A DNA stretch of 64,000 nucleotides from Moorella humiferrea (GCF_039233145.1 NZ_CP136419.1:222001-286000); one strand, 5' to 3'; counted from the first letter of the stretch, positions 1-9,290 are shown. The notes: generated by a model from the letters alone, not told the origin. A program made the numbers and translations.

Positions 1-23
1 ACTGAAACGAAAGGAGAATGAAC

Positions 24-848
24 ATGAAGAAGAAAATCGTGATGCTGGTAGTAACCATTCTGGCTCTGGCCCTTGCGGGAGCAACGGCCTGGGCAGGTAG
101 TAACTCCAACGTTAGGGTTTTAGTTGACGGCAGGGAAATTCACCCTGACGTGCCCGCGTATATCAACGAAAACAACCGCACCATGATCCCATACCGGGCT
201 GTTTCGGAAGCGTTGGGTGCAACGGTGGACTGGAATGAGGCCGATCGGAGCGTTACCGTCTGGTATGAAGGGAGAACCGTAGTAGTCTGGATCGGAAAAA
301 ACACTTATACGGTTAATGGCCAGCAGAAGGTCATGGACACCGTGCCCGTAATCAAAAATGATCGCACCATGATTCCTTTGCGAGCGGTCGCCGAAGGGTT
401 GGGGTGCAGGGTTGAGTGGTCGCAAAGGGACTGGACGGTATATGTAATAAGTAGTAAAGCACTAACAGGAACTCCTGCTGGAGAAATTTTAGGTGGTAAT
501 ACTTTGGTAAATAGTTATACAGGTACATGGCCAGTTCGTACACCAACCTCGCTACCGTTTACCACCTTACAATATGGCTTAACCATTTATGATTACCAAA
601 TAAAAGATCGAACGGTAGATGTTCGTATGTCTACTTTTAATAGTGAAGTATTGATGATTAAGAAAAAAGATGGAACATGGTATAATTCTGCACCAAGTAA
701 AGAGGCATACGCTGGAGCTTATACTATTAACCCAGACGGTACAGTTACGGTACATTATCCTTTGTATCATCTAGATTTAAGTTGTAATCCACAGGACATC
801 GCGGAAATGTATATAGGTACTTATGGCGAATTTGTTAAGCTACCATAG
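24..848 (+). CDS. Secreted copper amine oxidase N-terminal-like domain protein
   Basis: Probable exported cell-surface protein of about 274 residues. A Lys-rich start and hydrophobic stretch ending near AWAG form a signal peptide. Residues about 30-145 hold two repeats of the YINENNRTMIPYRAVSEALG / IKNDRTMIPLRAVAEGLG type, the copper-amine-oxidase N-terminal-like (stalk) domain common in Clostridia envelope proteins. The remaining 130 residues match nothing I recognise. ATG at 24 is preferred because AAGGAG lies 7 bases upstream; ATG at 18 would sit on the ribosome site. From about base 440 the sequence becomes strikingly AT-rich compared with the first half, suggesting a mosaic gene. The envelope location is inferred from the domain. 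Confidence 0.75.
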   Translation: MKKKIVMLVVTILALALAGATAWAGSNSNVRVLVDGREIHPDVPAYINENNRTMIPYRAVSEALGATVDWNEADRSVTVWYEGRTVVVWIGKNTYTVNGQQKVMDTVPVIKNDRTMIPLRAVAEGLGCRVEWSQRDWTVYVISSKALTGTPAGEILGGNTLVNSYTGTWPVRTPTSLPFTTLQYGLTIYDYQIKDRTVDVRMSTFNSEVLMIKKKDGTWYNSAPSKEAYAGAYTINPDGTVTVHYPLYHLDLSCNPQDIAEMYIGTYGEFVKLP

Positions 849-860
849 GAGGACACCTAG

Positions 861-947
861 ATGTTAAAAAAGAAAAAGGTCCTCTTTTATTTTCTTACCC
901 TTCTGGGTTGCCCAATGATACTGCGTCTGTTTACGGTTTCTATTTAA
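861..947 (+). CDS. Possible 28-residue truncated lipoprotein leader
   Basis: A short frame beginning MLKKKKVLFYFLTLLGC follows an AGGAGG site 8 bases upstream. Its positive N-terminus, hydrophobic core and Cys resemble a lipoprotein signal, but the frame stops after 28 residues, just before the IS21 element. It may be the remains of a gene broken by earlier rearrangement. No function can be assigned and it may not be translated. Confidence 0.25.
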   Translation: MLKKKKVLFYFLTLLGCPMILRLFTVSI

Positions 948-1056
948 AAAAATAAGGGGTGTAGATCGTAAAATAGAATTGACCCTAGATCGTCAAATAA
1001 AACTGACCCACCTAATCTTGTGATAAAATCCCCCCTGAGAGGGGGAGGAACAAGAG

Positions 1057-2553
1057 GTGGTCAGCATGTACAAATGGCAGCGCATCAAGGCACTGCATGC
1101 TCAAGGGGTCGGCATCAGGCAAATAGCCAGGGATGTTGGGGTGTCCAGGAATACCGTCAGGAAGTACCTGAAAGAAGCCGGCCCGCCCCAGTTTAAAGCT
1201 AGGGAGTACGTTAAAGAACTGGACAAGTTTCTGGAAGAAATCAAGATTATGCTTGCCAAGGGATATATCGGCACAAGGATTTACAAAGAACTGAAAGATA
1301 AGGGCTATCAAGGCTCCCTAGCCAGCGTCCACCGTTATCTTAGGTCCATAAAGGCAGAAGATAATGCAGCTAAATTAGCTACCACCCGGGTGGAAACCGG
1401 CCCGGGTAAGCAGATGCAGTACGATTGGAAGGTGTGGACGTTACCGGTAGACGGGAAGCCCCTGAAAATATATCTCCACGAGGTGGTCTTATCCTTTAGC
1501 CGGATGAAATTTTATACCTTCTCTTTAAGCATCACCACCGCCGACGTGATCCGGGTTCTGGTTGAGGCCATTGACTTCTTCGGCGGTTATGCCCCGGAGT
1601 TGGTGATAGACAACGGCAAGCAAATGGTCATCACCCACCAAAAAGACGGTATCGTCCGGTACAATGATGAGTTCCTCAAATTCTGCGGGCTATATGGCAT
1701 CCAGCCTTCGGCTTGCGCCAACTACCGTGCCCGGACCAAGGGAAAGGTGGAACGCCCCTTTTACTATGTCCAGGAACACCTGCTACGGGGCCTGGAGGTG
1801 GGGGACTTGAACGAATTCGCTGTAAAGCTTTCCGAGTTCCAGGAAGCCTACAACAAGAGGCCCCACAGCAGCTTAGGCCGACCGCCGGAGGAGATGTTTG
1901 CCGAGGAAAAAGGATGCCTTCTCCAAATACCTGCTGTCGAACCGGCCTTCTTACACCATAAAGAACCCCGGAAGGTGAGCAATGACGGCTATATATCCCA
2001 TGACGGCAATCTCTACCCCGTACCTATGCGCTACTGCTTAAGGAGGGTGTGGGTCGAAAACATCTACGGCCGGCGCCTGAAGGTATATGACGAGGCAGGT
2101 GCGCTTTTAGGGGAGTTCGACCTTGACCTTAAAAAACAAACCGCCCGTCCCCTTCACCCCGAACACGAAACCATCAACCGTCAATACCAGGAAAAGAAAC
2201 TGAAACTGCGCTCGGCCCTGGTGGAGAAGTTTATCAGCGCCTTCGGCGAAGACGGCCAAAGGTATCTGGAAGGCCTGCGTGATAAGAACGGGGCCAACCT
2301 GTACTGGCACCTGGCAGAAATCTTAAGCTACCAAGACATATACAACCGGGAAGATATCATAGCAGCCATCAAAGAATGCTTGAAAATCGGCTCTTATCAC
2401 AAAAACAGCGTAAAAAGGCTCTTAGAGCAGAAAGCAGTCGCCCCGCTTTCTTATACTTGTGACCCCGCAAGTGTCAATATGCCGCCAGGTAAAATCAAAC
2501 GGGACCTCTCCTGTTATGCCCTAAAGGAGAGCGAGGTGGCGGCAGTATCATGA
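1057..2553 (+). CDS. istA: IS21-family transposase IstA
   Basis: DDE transposase that cuts and joins the element ends together with IstB. Residues about 15-35 form a resolvase-like helix-turn-helix (GIRQIARDVGVSRNTVRKYL). The integrase core follows, with catalytic candidates in MQYDWKVW (Asp), ELVIDNGK (Asp) and KGKVERPF (Glu). The length of about 498 residues is normal for the family and the frame is uninterrupted, so the protein is probably active. GTG at 1057 has GGGGGAGG 8 bases upstream; ATG at 1066 is the alternative. The stop overlaps the istB start as ATGA, indicating translational coupling. Confidence 0.92.
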   Translation: MVSMYKWQRIKALHAQGVGIRQIARDVGVSRNTVRKYLKEAGPPQFKAREYVKELDKFLEEIKIMLAKGYIGTRIYKELKDKGYQGSLASVHRYLRSIKAEDNAAKLATTRVETGPGKQMQYDWKVWTLPVDGKPLKIYLHEVVLSFSRMKFYTFSLSITTADVIRVLVEAIDFFGGYAPELVIDNGKQMVITHQKDGIVRYNDEFLKFCGLYGIQPSACANYRARTKGKVERPFYYVQEHLLRGLEVGDLNEFAVKLSEFQEAYNKRPHSSLGRPPEEMFAEEKGCLLQIPAVEPAFLHHKEPRKVSNDGYISHDGNLYPVPMRYCLRRVWVENIYGRRLKVYDEAGALLGEFDLDLKKQTARPLHPEHETINRQYQEKKLKLRSALVEKFISAFGEDGQRYLEGLRDKNGANLYWHLAEILSYQDIYNREDIIAAIKECLKIGSYHKNSVKRLLEQKAVAPLSYTCDPASVNMPPGKIKRDLSCYALKESEVAAVS

Positions 2554-3308
2554 GCAACAAATTAACCTGTTATCTGGAAAATCAGATGCAGGCCTTAAAA
2601 CTAAAGGGGATGCTCGCCCATTACCAGGAGGTAACAGAGAAGGCTTCGCAAAACAACCTCTCTTATACCGAATACCTCTCCCTCCTCTTTGAAGAGGAGT
2701 TAAAAAGGAAAAACGAAGGCACGGTCAAGACGAAAATCAATAAAGCACGTTTCCCCTTTATCAAAACCCTGGAGGAATTTGACTTTAGCTTTCAACCATC
2801 CATCCGGGAAAAAGAAATTATCGCTTTAGGCTCCCTGGATTTTGTGGAGAAAAAGGAGAATATCATCTTCCTGGGTCCCCCTGGGGTCGGCAAGACGCAT
2901 CTGTCAGTGGCCTTAGGTATCAAGGCCTGCATGGCTAAATATCGGGTAGCATTTATCACGGCCCAGAAGCTTTTAGAAGAACTACTTTTGAGCGCCAAAG
3001 ACGGCAGCCTCCTCGACAAGCTGCTGAGTTACTCCCGGCTGAACCTTTTAATCATCGACGAACTCGGCTACATGCCCGTAACTAAAGAACAGGCCAACCT
3101 CCTCTTCCGCCTGGTCTCCATGCGTTACGAGAAGGGGAGCATTATCCTGACCAGCAACTATAACTTCAACGAATGGGGGGAGATATTTTCCGACCAAGTG
3201 GTGGCTGCGGCCATAATTGACCGGCTTGTGCATCACGCCCGCATTTTCTATATTAACGGCACTAGCTACCGGCTCAAAGGTAAACTGAAAGCAGCCAACG
3301 ACCGTTAA
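2550..3308 (+). CDS. istB: IS21-family helper ATPase IstB
   Basis: AAA+ ATPase, related to DnaC, that assembles on target DNA and recruits and stimulates the IstA transposase. An N-terminal helical region (residues 1-95) precedes the ATPase core with Walker A GPPGVGKTHL (about residue 108) and Walker B LLIIDELGYMP (about residue 167). A sensor-1-like Asn occurs in ILTSNYNFNEW. At 252 residues it has the usual length. It begins inside the istA stop codon. Confidence 0.93.
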   Translation: MSNKLTCYLENQMQALKLKGMLAHYQEVTEKASQNNLSYTEYLSLLFEEELKRKNEGTVKTKINKARFPFIKTLEEFDFSFQPSIREKEIIALGSLDFVEKKENIIFLGPPGVGKTHLSVALGIKACMAKYRVAFITAQKLLEELLLSAKDGSLLDKLLSYSRLNLLIIDELGYMPVTKEQANLLFRLVSMRYEKGSIILTSNYNFNEWGEIFSDQVVAAAIIDRLVHHARIFYINGTSYRLKGKLKAANDR

Positions 3309-3433
3309 TTCGGCAGCGAGACTATACCTTCATTCCCTTTGGCGCATGACTTGAAGCTTATTATTTTTGTTCCCAAGTGGGTCAATTTTATTTGCACATA
3401 GTGGGTCAATTCTATTGACAATCAACAAGGGGA

Positions 3434-3988
3434 GCCCCCCAGCAAAAAAGTTTAGGACATAACGAAGCAGCCTATAAAGAAGTAAGCGAAGCCCTTATAA
3501 AAGGAGACTGGGCTGAAGTAGACAAGGCACTGTCAGCAGCCGAACGAAAGAGCAAAGGAGTTGAGCGTCAGCGAATAACAAAACTACGTCATTATCTAAA
3601 AAACAACTGGGAAGGGATCTGTCAGACAAAAGCAACCGAAAGACTGGGAGCGATAGAAGGGCAGGTATTCCACCACATAGCCCGGAGAATGAAACGGCAT
3701 GGAGCACGTTGGAGTAATAAAGGTGCCGACCATCTCGCGCGCCTGTTGGCGGCCCGTGCCAACGGTGAATTGAAGGAAGCGGTCCGGCTGTTCTGGCAGG
3801 CACAACCCGAAACGATCCGTCAGGCTGTTGGAGATAAACCCATACGAACCGAAGGCCGGAAGCACGGCCAAGATCCAGAAGAATGGTTACGGGCCAGTGT
3901 ACCGGCACTGTATGGTCCAGCATCAGGTGAGCCATGGGTAAAATATGTACTCCGTGTTCTTGCAAAGGAACTACCAAATATTGCTTAA
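3434..3988 (+). pseudogene. ISLre2/UPF0236-type transposase, C-terminal remnant
   Basis: The open frame entering from the right edge of the IS21 element encodes about 184 residues with the family signature TERLGAIEGQVFHHIARRMK followed by a GARWSNKGADHLARLLAAR-like segment. These elements normally encode a transposase of more than 400 residues, so the N-terminal catalytic part is missing. The frame stays open back to the IS21 border without a plausible start. The remnant shows that the IS21 element landed in an already decayed mobile element. An 8-base match in opposite orientation (GGAGCCCC near 3431, GGGGCTCC near 4022) could mark degraded ends but is weak evidence. Confidence 0.8.
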
Positions 3989-4086
3989 ATTAGGTTATAT
4001 TTCTTCTTGCTTTTCTGTGTAGGGGCTCCTACTGAATCTTGACACGCACGGTTCAGTTCCGCCTCATGTCAATCCCCTGCTGGGTG

Positions 4087-4095
4087 TGGTATAAT
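4087..4095 (+). promoter_or_regulatory. Extended -10 promoter for the Rpn-like gene
   Basis: TGGTATAAT is a perfect extended -10 element about 23 bases ahead of the GTG start. No good -35 is present, as is usual for extended -10 promoters. Confidence 0.6.
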
Positions 4096-4117
4096 ACAGC
4101 TACATGAGGATGAACCC

Positions 4118-5176
4118 GTGCCGGATAAAAGAGAGCCCCACCATTCCCACGACAAAGGATACAAGCAGCTTTTCTCCAGCAAGCGGGCATTTCTGGAATT
4201 GCTCAAAACCTTTGTCCATGAGGAATGGACGAAAGACATAGATGAAGATAGCCTGGTACGGGTGGAGAAATCCTACATTCTGCAGGACTTTAGCGAGAAA
4301 GAAGCAGATATCGTCTACCGTCTGAAGACGAAAGGTAACGACGTGATATTCTATGTTCTGCTGGAACTGCAGTCCACGGTGAACTACCTGATGCCCTTCC
4401 GGCTGCTGCTGTACATGGTAGAGATATGGCGGGACATTTACAACAACACGCCGGAGGGCGAGCGGGAGCGCAAGGGATTCCGGCTGCCCGCCGTCGTCCC
4501 GGCGGTACTGTACAACGGGGCGAACAACTGGACCGCCGCCCTGCACTTCAAAGAAATACTGGCCGGGTACCGGCAATTTGAGGAGCACGTATTAGACTTC
4601 CGGTACATCCTATTTGACATAAACAGGTACGATGTAGAAGAACTTTACCAGGCGGCCAACCTGGTTGCCAGCATATTTGCGCTGGACCAGAAGATGGACG
4701 CGGGAGAATTGATCAGGCGGCTGCGGAAGCTGGCCGGCGGGCTGAAGAACCTGGGCCGGGATGAATTCAGGCAATTTGCCACCTGGCTTTCCCATGTATT
4801 CAAAGCCAGGCTGCCGGAGCCGGTACAGGAAAAGGTTGACAGGATTATTGGCGAAGTCAATCCGTGGGAGGTGGAAAAGATGATTACGAACCTGGAAATA
4901 ACCCTTGAAGAGATGCAGCAGCAGGCAGAAATGCGCGGGTTAATTAAAGGCAGGGCTGAAGGCGAGGCGAGGGGCAAGGTTGAAGCAACACAGGACGCCA
5001 TCTGCAAATACCTCAAGAGGAGGTTTGGCGATGCATCAGCCGGCCTGCAGCAGAAAGTCCGGGAGATGACCAGCCTGGAAGTGCTGGACAGCGTCATGGA
5101 GGAATTATTTGCCGCCAACACACTGGAAGAAGCCGGGGACATCATCCGGGAAGGTATCAATAAGTCCCTTCAGTAG
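4118..5176 (+). CDS. Rpn/YhgA-like PD-(D/E)XK nuclease family protein
   Basis: Member of the Rpn (recombination-promoting nuclease, formerly putative transposase YhgA/PDDEXK) group. The N-terminus has the family opening HDKGYKQLFSSKRAFLELL. A predicted PD-(D/E)XK core follows, with Asp in EKEADIVYRL (about residue 69) and the downstream VLLELQSTVN (about residue 88). The C-terminal third has a charged, glycine-rich GRAEGEARGKVEATQ segment typical of the group. E. coli Rpn proteins are calcium-stimulated DNA endonucleases promoting RecA-independent recombination; whether this one does so is inference. GTG start with GAGGA 7 bases upstream. It sits alone in the mobile-element patch and may itself be horizontally acquired. 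Confidence 0.75.
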   Translation: MPDKREPHHSHDKGYKQLFSSKRAFLELLKTFVHEEWTKDIDEDSLVRVEKSYILQDFSEKEADIVYRLKTKGNDVIFYVLLELQSTVNYLMPFRLLLYMVEIWRDIYNNTPEGERERKGFRLPAVVPAVLYNGANNWTAALHFKEILAGYRQFEEHVLDFRYILFDINRYDVEELYQAANLVASIFALDQKMDAGELIRRLRKLAGGLKNLGRDEFRQFATWLSHVFKARLPEPVQEKVDRIIGEVNPWEVEKMITNLEITLEEMQQQAEMRGLIKGRAEGEARGKVEATQDAICKYLKRRFGDASAGLQQKVREMTSLEVLDSVMEELFAANTLEEAGDIIREGINKSLQ

Positions 5177-5282
5177 TCCTGGTGGATGGTGTCGATTGGA
5201 GTGCCGGGCACCTAACTTATTATAGTGCCAGACAAATTTTAGCAAGAACCGTCAACCAAAAGGATTTTTGCTAGTTGTGTCG

Positions 5283-5308
5283 AAAACAACCCATGTGGTT
5301 GTTTTTTT
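5283..5308 (+). terminator. Intrinsic terminator upstream of ftsE
   Basis: A 9-bp stem AAAACAACC/GGTTGTTTT with a 5-base loop runs directly into a T-tract. It lies only about 20 bases ahead of the ftsE start and should end transcription from the Rpn side. Its closeness to ftsE leaves open a role as an attenuator. Confidence 0.7.
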
Positions 5309-5327
5309 CTTTCCTGGAGGTGGTGGT

Positions 5328-6020
5328 TTGAGTTTAATACAGTTTTACAACGTCACCAAAATTTACCCGCCGAACATCACCGCTTTAGACGACTTAAGCG
5401 TGAAGATAGATAAAGGTGAGTTTGTCTTTCTGGTAGGGCCCAGCGGGGCCGGGAAAACCACCTTCATCCGGCTCCTTTTTCGGGAAGAAGTACCGACCAG
5501 GGGGCAGATTCTTATCGGCGGCCGGAGCATCGCCCGCCTCAGAAGGAAAGAAGTTCCATATTTAAGGCGCAATATCGGCATTGTTTTCCAGGATTTTCGC
5601 TTGTTGCCGGAGTGGACGGTTTTTGAAAATGTAGCCTTCGCCCTGCGGGTGATCGAAACTCCGGCCAGGGAGATCAGGCCCCGGGTGGAAAAGGTTTTGG
5701 AACGGGTGGGGTTGAGTCACCGGGCGCGGATGTTTCCCCACCAGCTATCGGGAGGAGAGCAGCAGCGGGCGGCCATCGCTCGGGCCATCGTCAACAACCC
5801 CCGCATACTTGTGGCCGACGAACCTACGGGTAACCTCGATCCGGCCACGTCTAGGGAAATCATGAAGCTGCTGGAAGAGATAAACTACCAGGGGACAACG
5901 GTAATTATGGCCACCCATGCCTGGGATATCGTCAACAGTATGCGCAAACGCGTCATCGCCCTGCAGCAGGGCCGGCTGGTGCGGGACGACCGGGAGGGGG
6001 CCTACGGTTATGAAGTTTAG
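5328..6020 (+). CDS. ftsE: Cell division ATP-binding protein FtsE
   Basis: Cytoplasmic ATPase of the FtsEX complex, which uses ATP hydrolysis to switch on a peptidoglycan hydrolase outside the membrane. Walker A is GPSGAGKTT, the ABC signature is LSGGEQQR, and Walker B is [12 protein letters not shown], followed by a switch His in ATHAWD. Length is 230 residues, usual for FtsE. TTG at 5328 is chosen because GGAGG lies 7 bases upstream and the protein then begins [14 protein letters not shown], the normal FtsE start. It overlaps ftsX by 11 bases, and the M23 peptidase gene that follows is the probable activated partner. Confidence 0.95.
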   Translation: MSLIQFYNVTKIYPPNITALDDLSVKIDKGEFVFLVGPSGAGKTTFIRLLFREEVPTRGQILIGGRSIARLRRKEVPYLRRNIGIVFQDFRLLPEWTVFENVAFALRVIETPAREIRPRVEKVLERVGLSHRARMFPHQLSGGEQQRAAIARAIVNNPRILVADEPTGNLDPATSREIMKLLEEINYQGTTVIMATHAWDIVNSMRKRVIALQQGRLVRDDREGAYGYEV

Positions 6021-6897
6021 AACCTTTGGCTATTTCTTCAAGCAGGCGGGGATATCTCTGTGGCGCAATTTCTGGATGAGCCTGGCGGCGGCGGCCAGCG
6101 TGGCCATCTCCATGTTTCTCCTGGGGGCCTTTCTCTTACTAGTTTTTAACGTCAATTATATCGCTTCAAGGCTTCAGTCTAACGTAGAAATTGCCGCCTT
6201 TTTCCGGGTGGACATGCCCCGACAGGAAGCCTACCAGATTATGGATAGGGTTAAAGGGATGCCCGGAGTAGCGGAAGTCATTTTGGTACCCAAAGAAGAA
6301 GGATTGAAAGAATTGAGCCGGCAGTTCGGAGGTGAAGGGGAGCTTTTAGAAGCCACCGGCGGTGTCAACCCCCTCCCCGACTATTTGCGGGTTCGAGTGG
6401 CTAATCCAGAAACTATCCATGAAATAGCCCGGGCCATTGCAAACCTCCCGGGGGTGGAAAAGGTTAACTACGGCCAGGAAGTCGTCGAGCGCCTTTTTGC
6501 CGTGGTGCGCTGGCTGCGGTGGCTGGGGGCAGGCGTCATCCTGGTGCTGGGGTTGGGCGCCCTTTTCCTGATAGTCCTGACCATCCGTCTTACCGTTTAC
6601 TCGCGCCGTCGGGAAATTAGCATCATGAAGTATGTCGGGGCAACCGACTGGTTTATCCGCTGGCCCTTTTTTCTGGAAGGCTTATTTTTAGGGCTGGCGG
6701 GTTCGGCATGTGCGGCCCTGGCCGTGTATATAAGTTATAAATTGCTGCTGCAAAGGCTGGAAACAGCCCTGGTCTTTATACCCCTCCTTAACGACCAGCA
6801 ACTTTTATTAAATAGTGTTTTTTGTTTGGCTGCCGGGGGTGCTTTGGTGGGTGCCTTGGGGAGCCTCTTGTCCATCAGGCGCTTTCTTAAAGTATAG
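6010..6897 (+). CDS. ftsX: Cell division membrane protein FtsX
   Basis: Membrane half of the FtsEX complex, 295 residues. A first transmembrane segment (about residues 20-45, ASVAISMFLLGAFLLLVF) is followed by a roughly 110-residue extracellular domain, which in the family contacts the hydrolase or its activator. Three transmembrane segments close the protein (FtsX permease domain). ATG at 6010 lies inside the end of ftsE, with GGGAGGGGG about 9 bases upstream, so the two are translationally coupled. Confidence 0.94.
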   Translation: MKFRTFGYFFKQAGISLWRNFWMSLAAAASVAISMFLLGAFLLLVFNVNYIASRLQSNVEIAAFFRVDMPRQEAYQIMDRVKGMPGVAEVILVPKEEGLKELSRQFGGEGELLEATGGVNPLPDYLRVRVANPETIHEIARAIANLPGVEKVNYGQEVVERLFAVVRWLRWLGAGVILVLGLGALFLIVLTIRLTVYSRRREISIMKYVGATDWFIRWPFFLEGLFLGLAGSACAALAVYISYKLLLQRLETALVFIPLLNDQQLLLNSVFCLAAGGALVGALGSLLSIRRFLKV

Positions 6898-6925
6898 GCA
6901 AGGCGGAAAGAGGGGGAAGAAGATT

Positions 6926-8059
6926 TTGCGCAAAAAGATTACGGTCTGGTTACTTATAGTGATTTTTTCTCTGGGTCTCATACCGGCCTACGGCGCCACC
7001 CTGGACGAGCTGCAAAAACAGCAGCAGCAGATCCAGAAAAGCATAGAGGAACAGCAGAAACTCCTGGAGCAAAAAAACGATGAAGGAGAAGCCCTCTTAA
7101 AGCAACTGGAGCAGTTAGAACAGGAGATCAAAGAGAAGGAAGAAGAGATTGCCAGGTTAGATAAAGAACTGGCGGCAGCCCAGGACAAGGTCCGCCGGGT
7201 GACGGATGAGCTCCAGCAGGCCGAAGCCGCCCAGGAAAAACGTATGGAGATCCTCCGCACCCGCCTGAAGGATATCTATCAGGTGGGGCGGGTAAATTAC
7301 CTGGAAGTCCTCCTTCAGGCTACCAGCCTGGAAGACTTCCTGGTGCGCATGGAGCTTTTAGCCAAGATCGCCCAGGGGGACATGAAGCTCATCGATGAGA
7401 TCAAAGCTGAAAAGGAAAAAATAGCCGCCCGCAAGGCCGAACTTGAAGCCGAGCGAGATAAAATCGCCCAGCTTCGCCGCAGGGCCGACGACGAGCGGCT
7501 GCAGCTGGCCTCCCGTCAGGAAGACCGCCGGCAGCTTCTGGCCCAGGTCGAGGCGGAGAAAAAACGGGTTGCCGCCGCTCTGGATGAGATGGAAGCCCTG
7601 GCCCGTCAGATTGCCGCCAAAATCCGGGCCGAGCAGGCCAAAAGCAATCGCCGCTTGGGTCCAGAAGGAACCAGGGGTATGCTCTGGCCCCTGCCTGGAT
7701 ATACGAGCATCTCATCGCCCTTCGGCTGGCGTATCCATCCCCTGTTAAAGACCAACCGCTTCCATGACGGCGTGGATATCCCGGCCCCCATGGGGACGAA
7801 TATCATTGCACCCCTTGACGGTAAGGTAATTTCCACCGGTTATTTAGGGGGATACGGCAATCACATCGTCATCGATCATGGTGGGGGGTTGTCCACCATG
7901 TACGCCCACCTGTCGGTCATTCTGGTACAGGAAGGCCAGGAAGTCAAGAAAGGGCAGGTAATAGGCCGCGTAGGCTCAACGGGCTGGAGCACCGGGCCTC
8001 ATCTGCACTTTATGGTCCTCCTGCAGGGTGAGCCTACAAACCCCATGAATTATTACTAA
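6926..8059 (+). CDS. Secreted coiled-coil M23 (LytM) peptidase, EnvC/CwlO-like FtsEX partner
   Basis: Exported protein of 377 residues. A signal peptide (IPAYGA end) is followed by a long coiled coil rich in Gln, Glu and Lys (about residues 30-240), then a LytM/M23 domain. Zinc ligands are visible: His-Asp in NRFHDGVDIP, and GPHLHF with the upstream His of YAHLS. Because these are intact it is probably an active endopeptidase, unlike degenerate activators. Coiled coil plus LytM directly after ftsEX is the arrangement of EnvC-type regulators and hydrolases, so FtsX control is likely. TTG start chosen for AGGGGG 9 bases upstream. Confidence 0.9.
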   Translation: MRKKITVWLLIVIFSLGLIPAYGATLDELQKQQQQIQKSIEEQQKLLEQKNDEGEALLKQLEQLEQEIKEKEEEIARLDKELAAAQDKVRRVTDELQQAEAAQEKRMEILRTRLKDIYQVGRVNYLEVLLQATSLEDFLVRMELLAKIAQGDMKLIDEIKAEKEKIAARKAELEAERDKIAQLRRRADDERLQLASRQEDRRQLLAQVEAEKKRVAAALDEMEALARQIAAKIRAEQAKSNRRLGPEGTRGMLWPLPGYTSISSPFGWRIHPLLKTNRFHDGVDIPAPMGTNIIAPLDGKVISTGYLGGYGNHIVIDHGGGLSTMYAHLSVILVQEGQEVKKGQVIGRVGSTGWSTGPHLHFMVLLQGEPTNPMNYY

Positions 8060-8117
8060 TCAGTTCCCCTCATACATATAATGTGGGGTGGGATAAGATT
8101 TAATCAATAAGCGGGCG

Positions 8118-9290
8118 GTGGTCGGCTTGCCGAAGGTATGGCGGCAGGTTAAAAGCGGTTTAGTGGCCCTCTGCGTTCTTATCACTTTGACCCTGGTGGT
8201 CGGCGTAGCCACCCACTTACAGGAGATACAGCAGCTGGCCAAGACATATACCCTGTTGCGTTATCAGGCCCTGGAGCCGGTAACGACGGACAAGCTTTTA
8301 GAAGGGGCCATCAAGGGCATGGTCGATGCCCTTGGTGACCCTTATTCTACTTATCTTGATGCCAATACTTACCGCCATCTCCAGGAAAGCGTCAGCGGCA
8401 GCTACGGCGGTGTCGGCCTCCTCATTACGCTGGACGAGAAAGATAGGAGGCTGATGGTCGTTTCTCCCTTCAAGGGGACGCCTGCCCAGCGGGCGGGGAT
8501 TAAAAGCCGGGATTATATCGTGGCCATCGACGGCCGGGATACCAGCGGTATGGATCTGGAGACGGCTGCCAATCTGATGCAGGGGCAGCCGGGGACTAAG
8601 GTGGAACTGACCATTATTCCTGCCGGGGAAAATAAGCCCCGCACGGTAACCCTGGTGAGGGAAGTCATCAAAGTGCCGACGGTAGACGGCAGGATGCTTC
8701 CCGGGCATCCCGGCATCGGCTACATCAGCCTTACCATGTTCAACGAACAGACGGCCGGGGATTTGGGAAGGCAACTGGAAGAATTACGACAGCAGGGAAT
8801 GCAGAAATTGATCCTGGACCTGCGTAACAACCCCGGCGGCGCCCTTTCGGCGGCGGTAGATGTCGCCAGTTACTTCGTGGCTCAGGGGCCGGTAGTCTAT
8901 ATCGCCGACCAGAAAAATACCGAAGCCCTGATGGCCAGGGGCTATGCCAAGCCTTTGCCCCTGGTAGTCCTCGTTAACAAAGGCAGCGCCAGCGCGGCGG
9001 AAATCGTCGCTGGGGCCATCAAGGATACGGGCAGCGGTGTTCTGGTCGGGGAAACGACCTTTGGTAAAGGGATCGTGCAAACTATATATCCTTTGTCCGG
9101 CGGTACTGCCGTGAAGATTACCACCCATAAATACTTGACGCCGGCCAAGCAGGATATAAACAAAAAGGGGATCACCCCTGATTACGTCGTTCCTATGGAC
9201 CCTCAACTGGAACAGGAGGTTTTATCCAGAGCACCGGACCTCGAGCGGGACGTCCAGCTCAAAAAAGCCCTTGAGGTGCTGGGGAAATAG
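8118..9290 (+). CDS. Carboxyl-terminal processing protease (S41, CtpA-like)
   Basis: Membrane-anchored serine protease of the S41 family, about 390 residues. An N-terminal transmembrane segment (about residues 14-32) is followed by a PDZ domain (about residues 95-175, around GVGLLITLDEKD to AGIKSRDYIVAIDG) and the catalytic domain. Key motifs are the family's LRNNPGG and NKGSASAAEIVAGAIKD, with the nucleophilic Ser in GSASAAE and the Lys in GETTFGKGIVQ. It follows the FtsEX-peptidase genes and may process or degrade exported hydrolases, as CtpA-type enzymes do elsewhere. The GTG start has no convincing ribosome site, so the start is uncertain by a few codons. Confidence 0.92.
   Translation: MVGLPKVWRQVKSGLVALCVLITLTLVVGVATHLQEIQQLAKTYTLLRYQALEPVTTDKLLEGAIKGMVDALGDPYSTYLDANTYRHLQESVSGSYGGVGLLITLDEKDRRLMVVSPFKGTPAQRAGIKSRDYIVAIDGRDTSGMDLETAANLMQGQPGTKVELTIIPAGENKPRTVTLVREVIKVPTVDGRMLPGHPGIGYISLTMFNEQTAGDLGRQLEELRQQGMQKLILDLRNNPGGALSAAVDVASYFVAQGPVVYIADQKNTEALMARGYAKPLPLVVLVNKGSASAAEIVAGAIKDTGSGVLVGETTFGKGIVQTIYPLSGGTAVKITTHKYLTPAKQDINKKGITPDYVVPMDPQLEQEVLSRAPDLERDVQLKKALEVLGK

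Larger units (their letters stand above)
960..3427 (+). mobile_element. Complete IS21-family insertion sequence with 5-bp target duplication
   Basis: The left end starts TGTAGATCGT and the right end finishes in ACA. The reverse complement of the right end (TGTTGATTGT...) matches the left end over most of 25 bases, including AATAGAATTGACCC. Each end has a second inner copy of an AATAAAA-TGACCCA-like sequence, giving the multiple terminal repeats typical of IS21. The element is flanked by AGGGG at 955-959 and 3428-3432, consistent with a 5-bp target duplication. It carries istA and istB with the family's ATGA overlap. A CCCCCT/AGGGGG hairpin (1031-1045) covers part of the istA ribosome site and may blunt translation from read-through transcripts. 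Confidence 0.9.
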
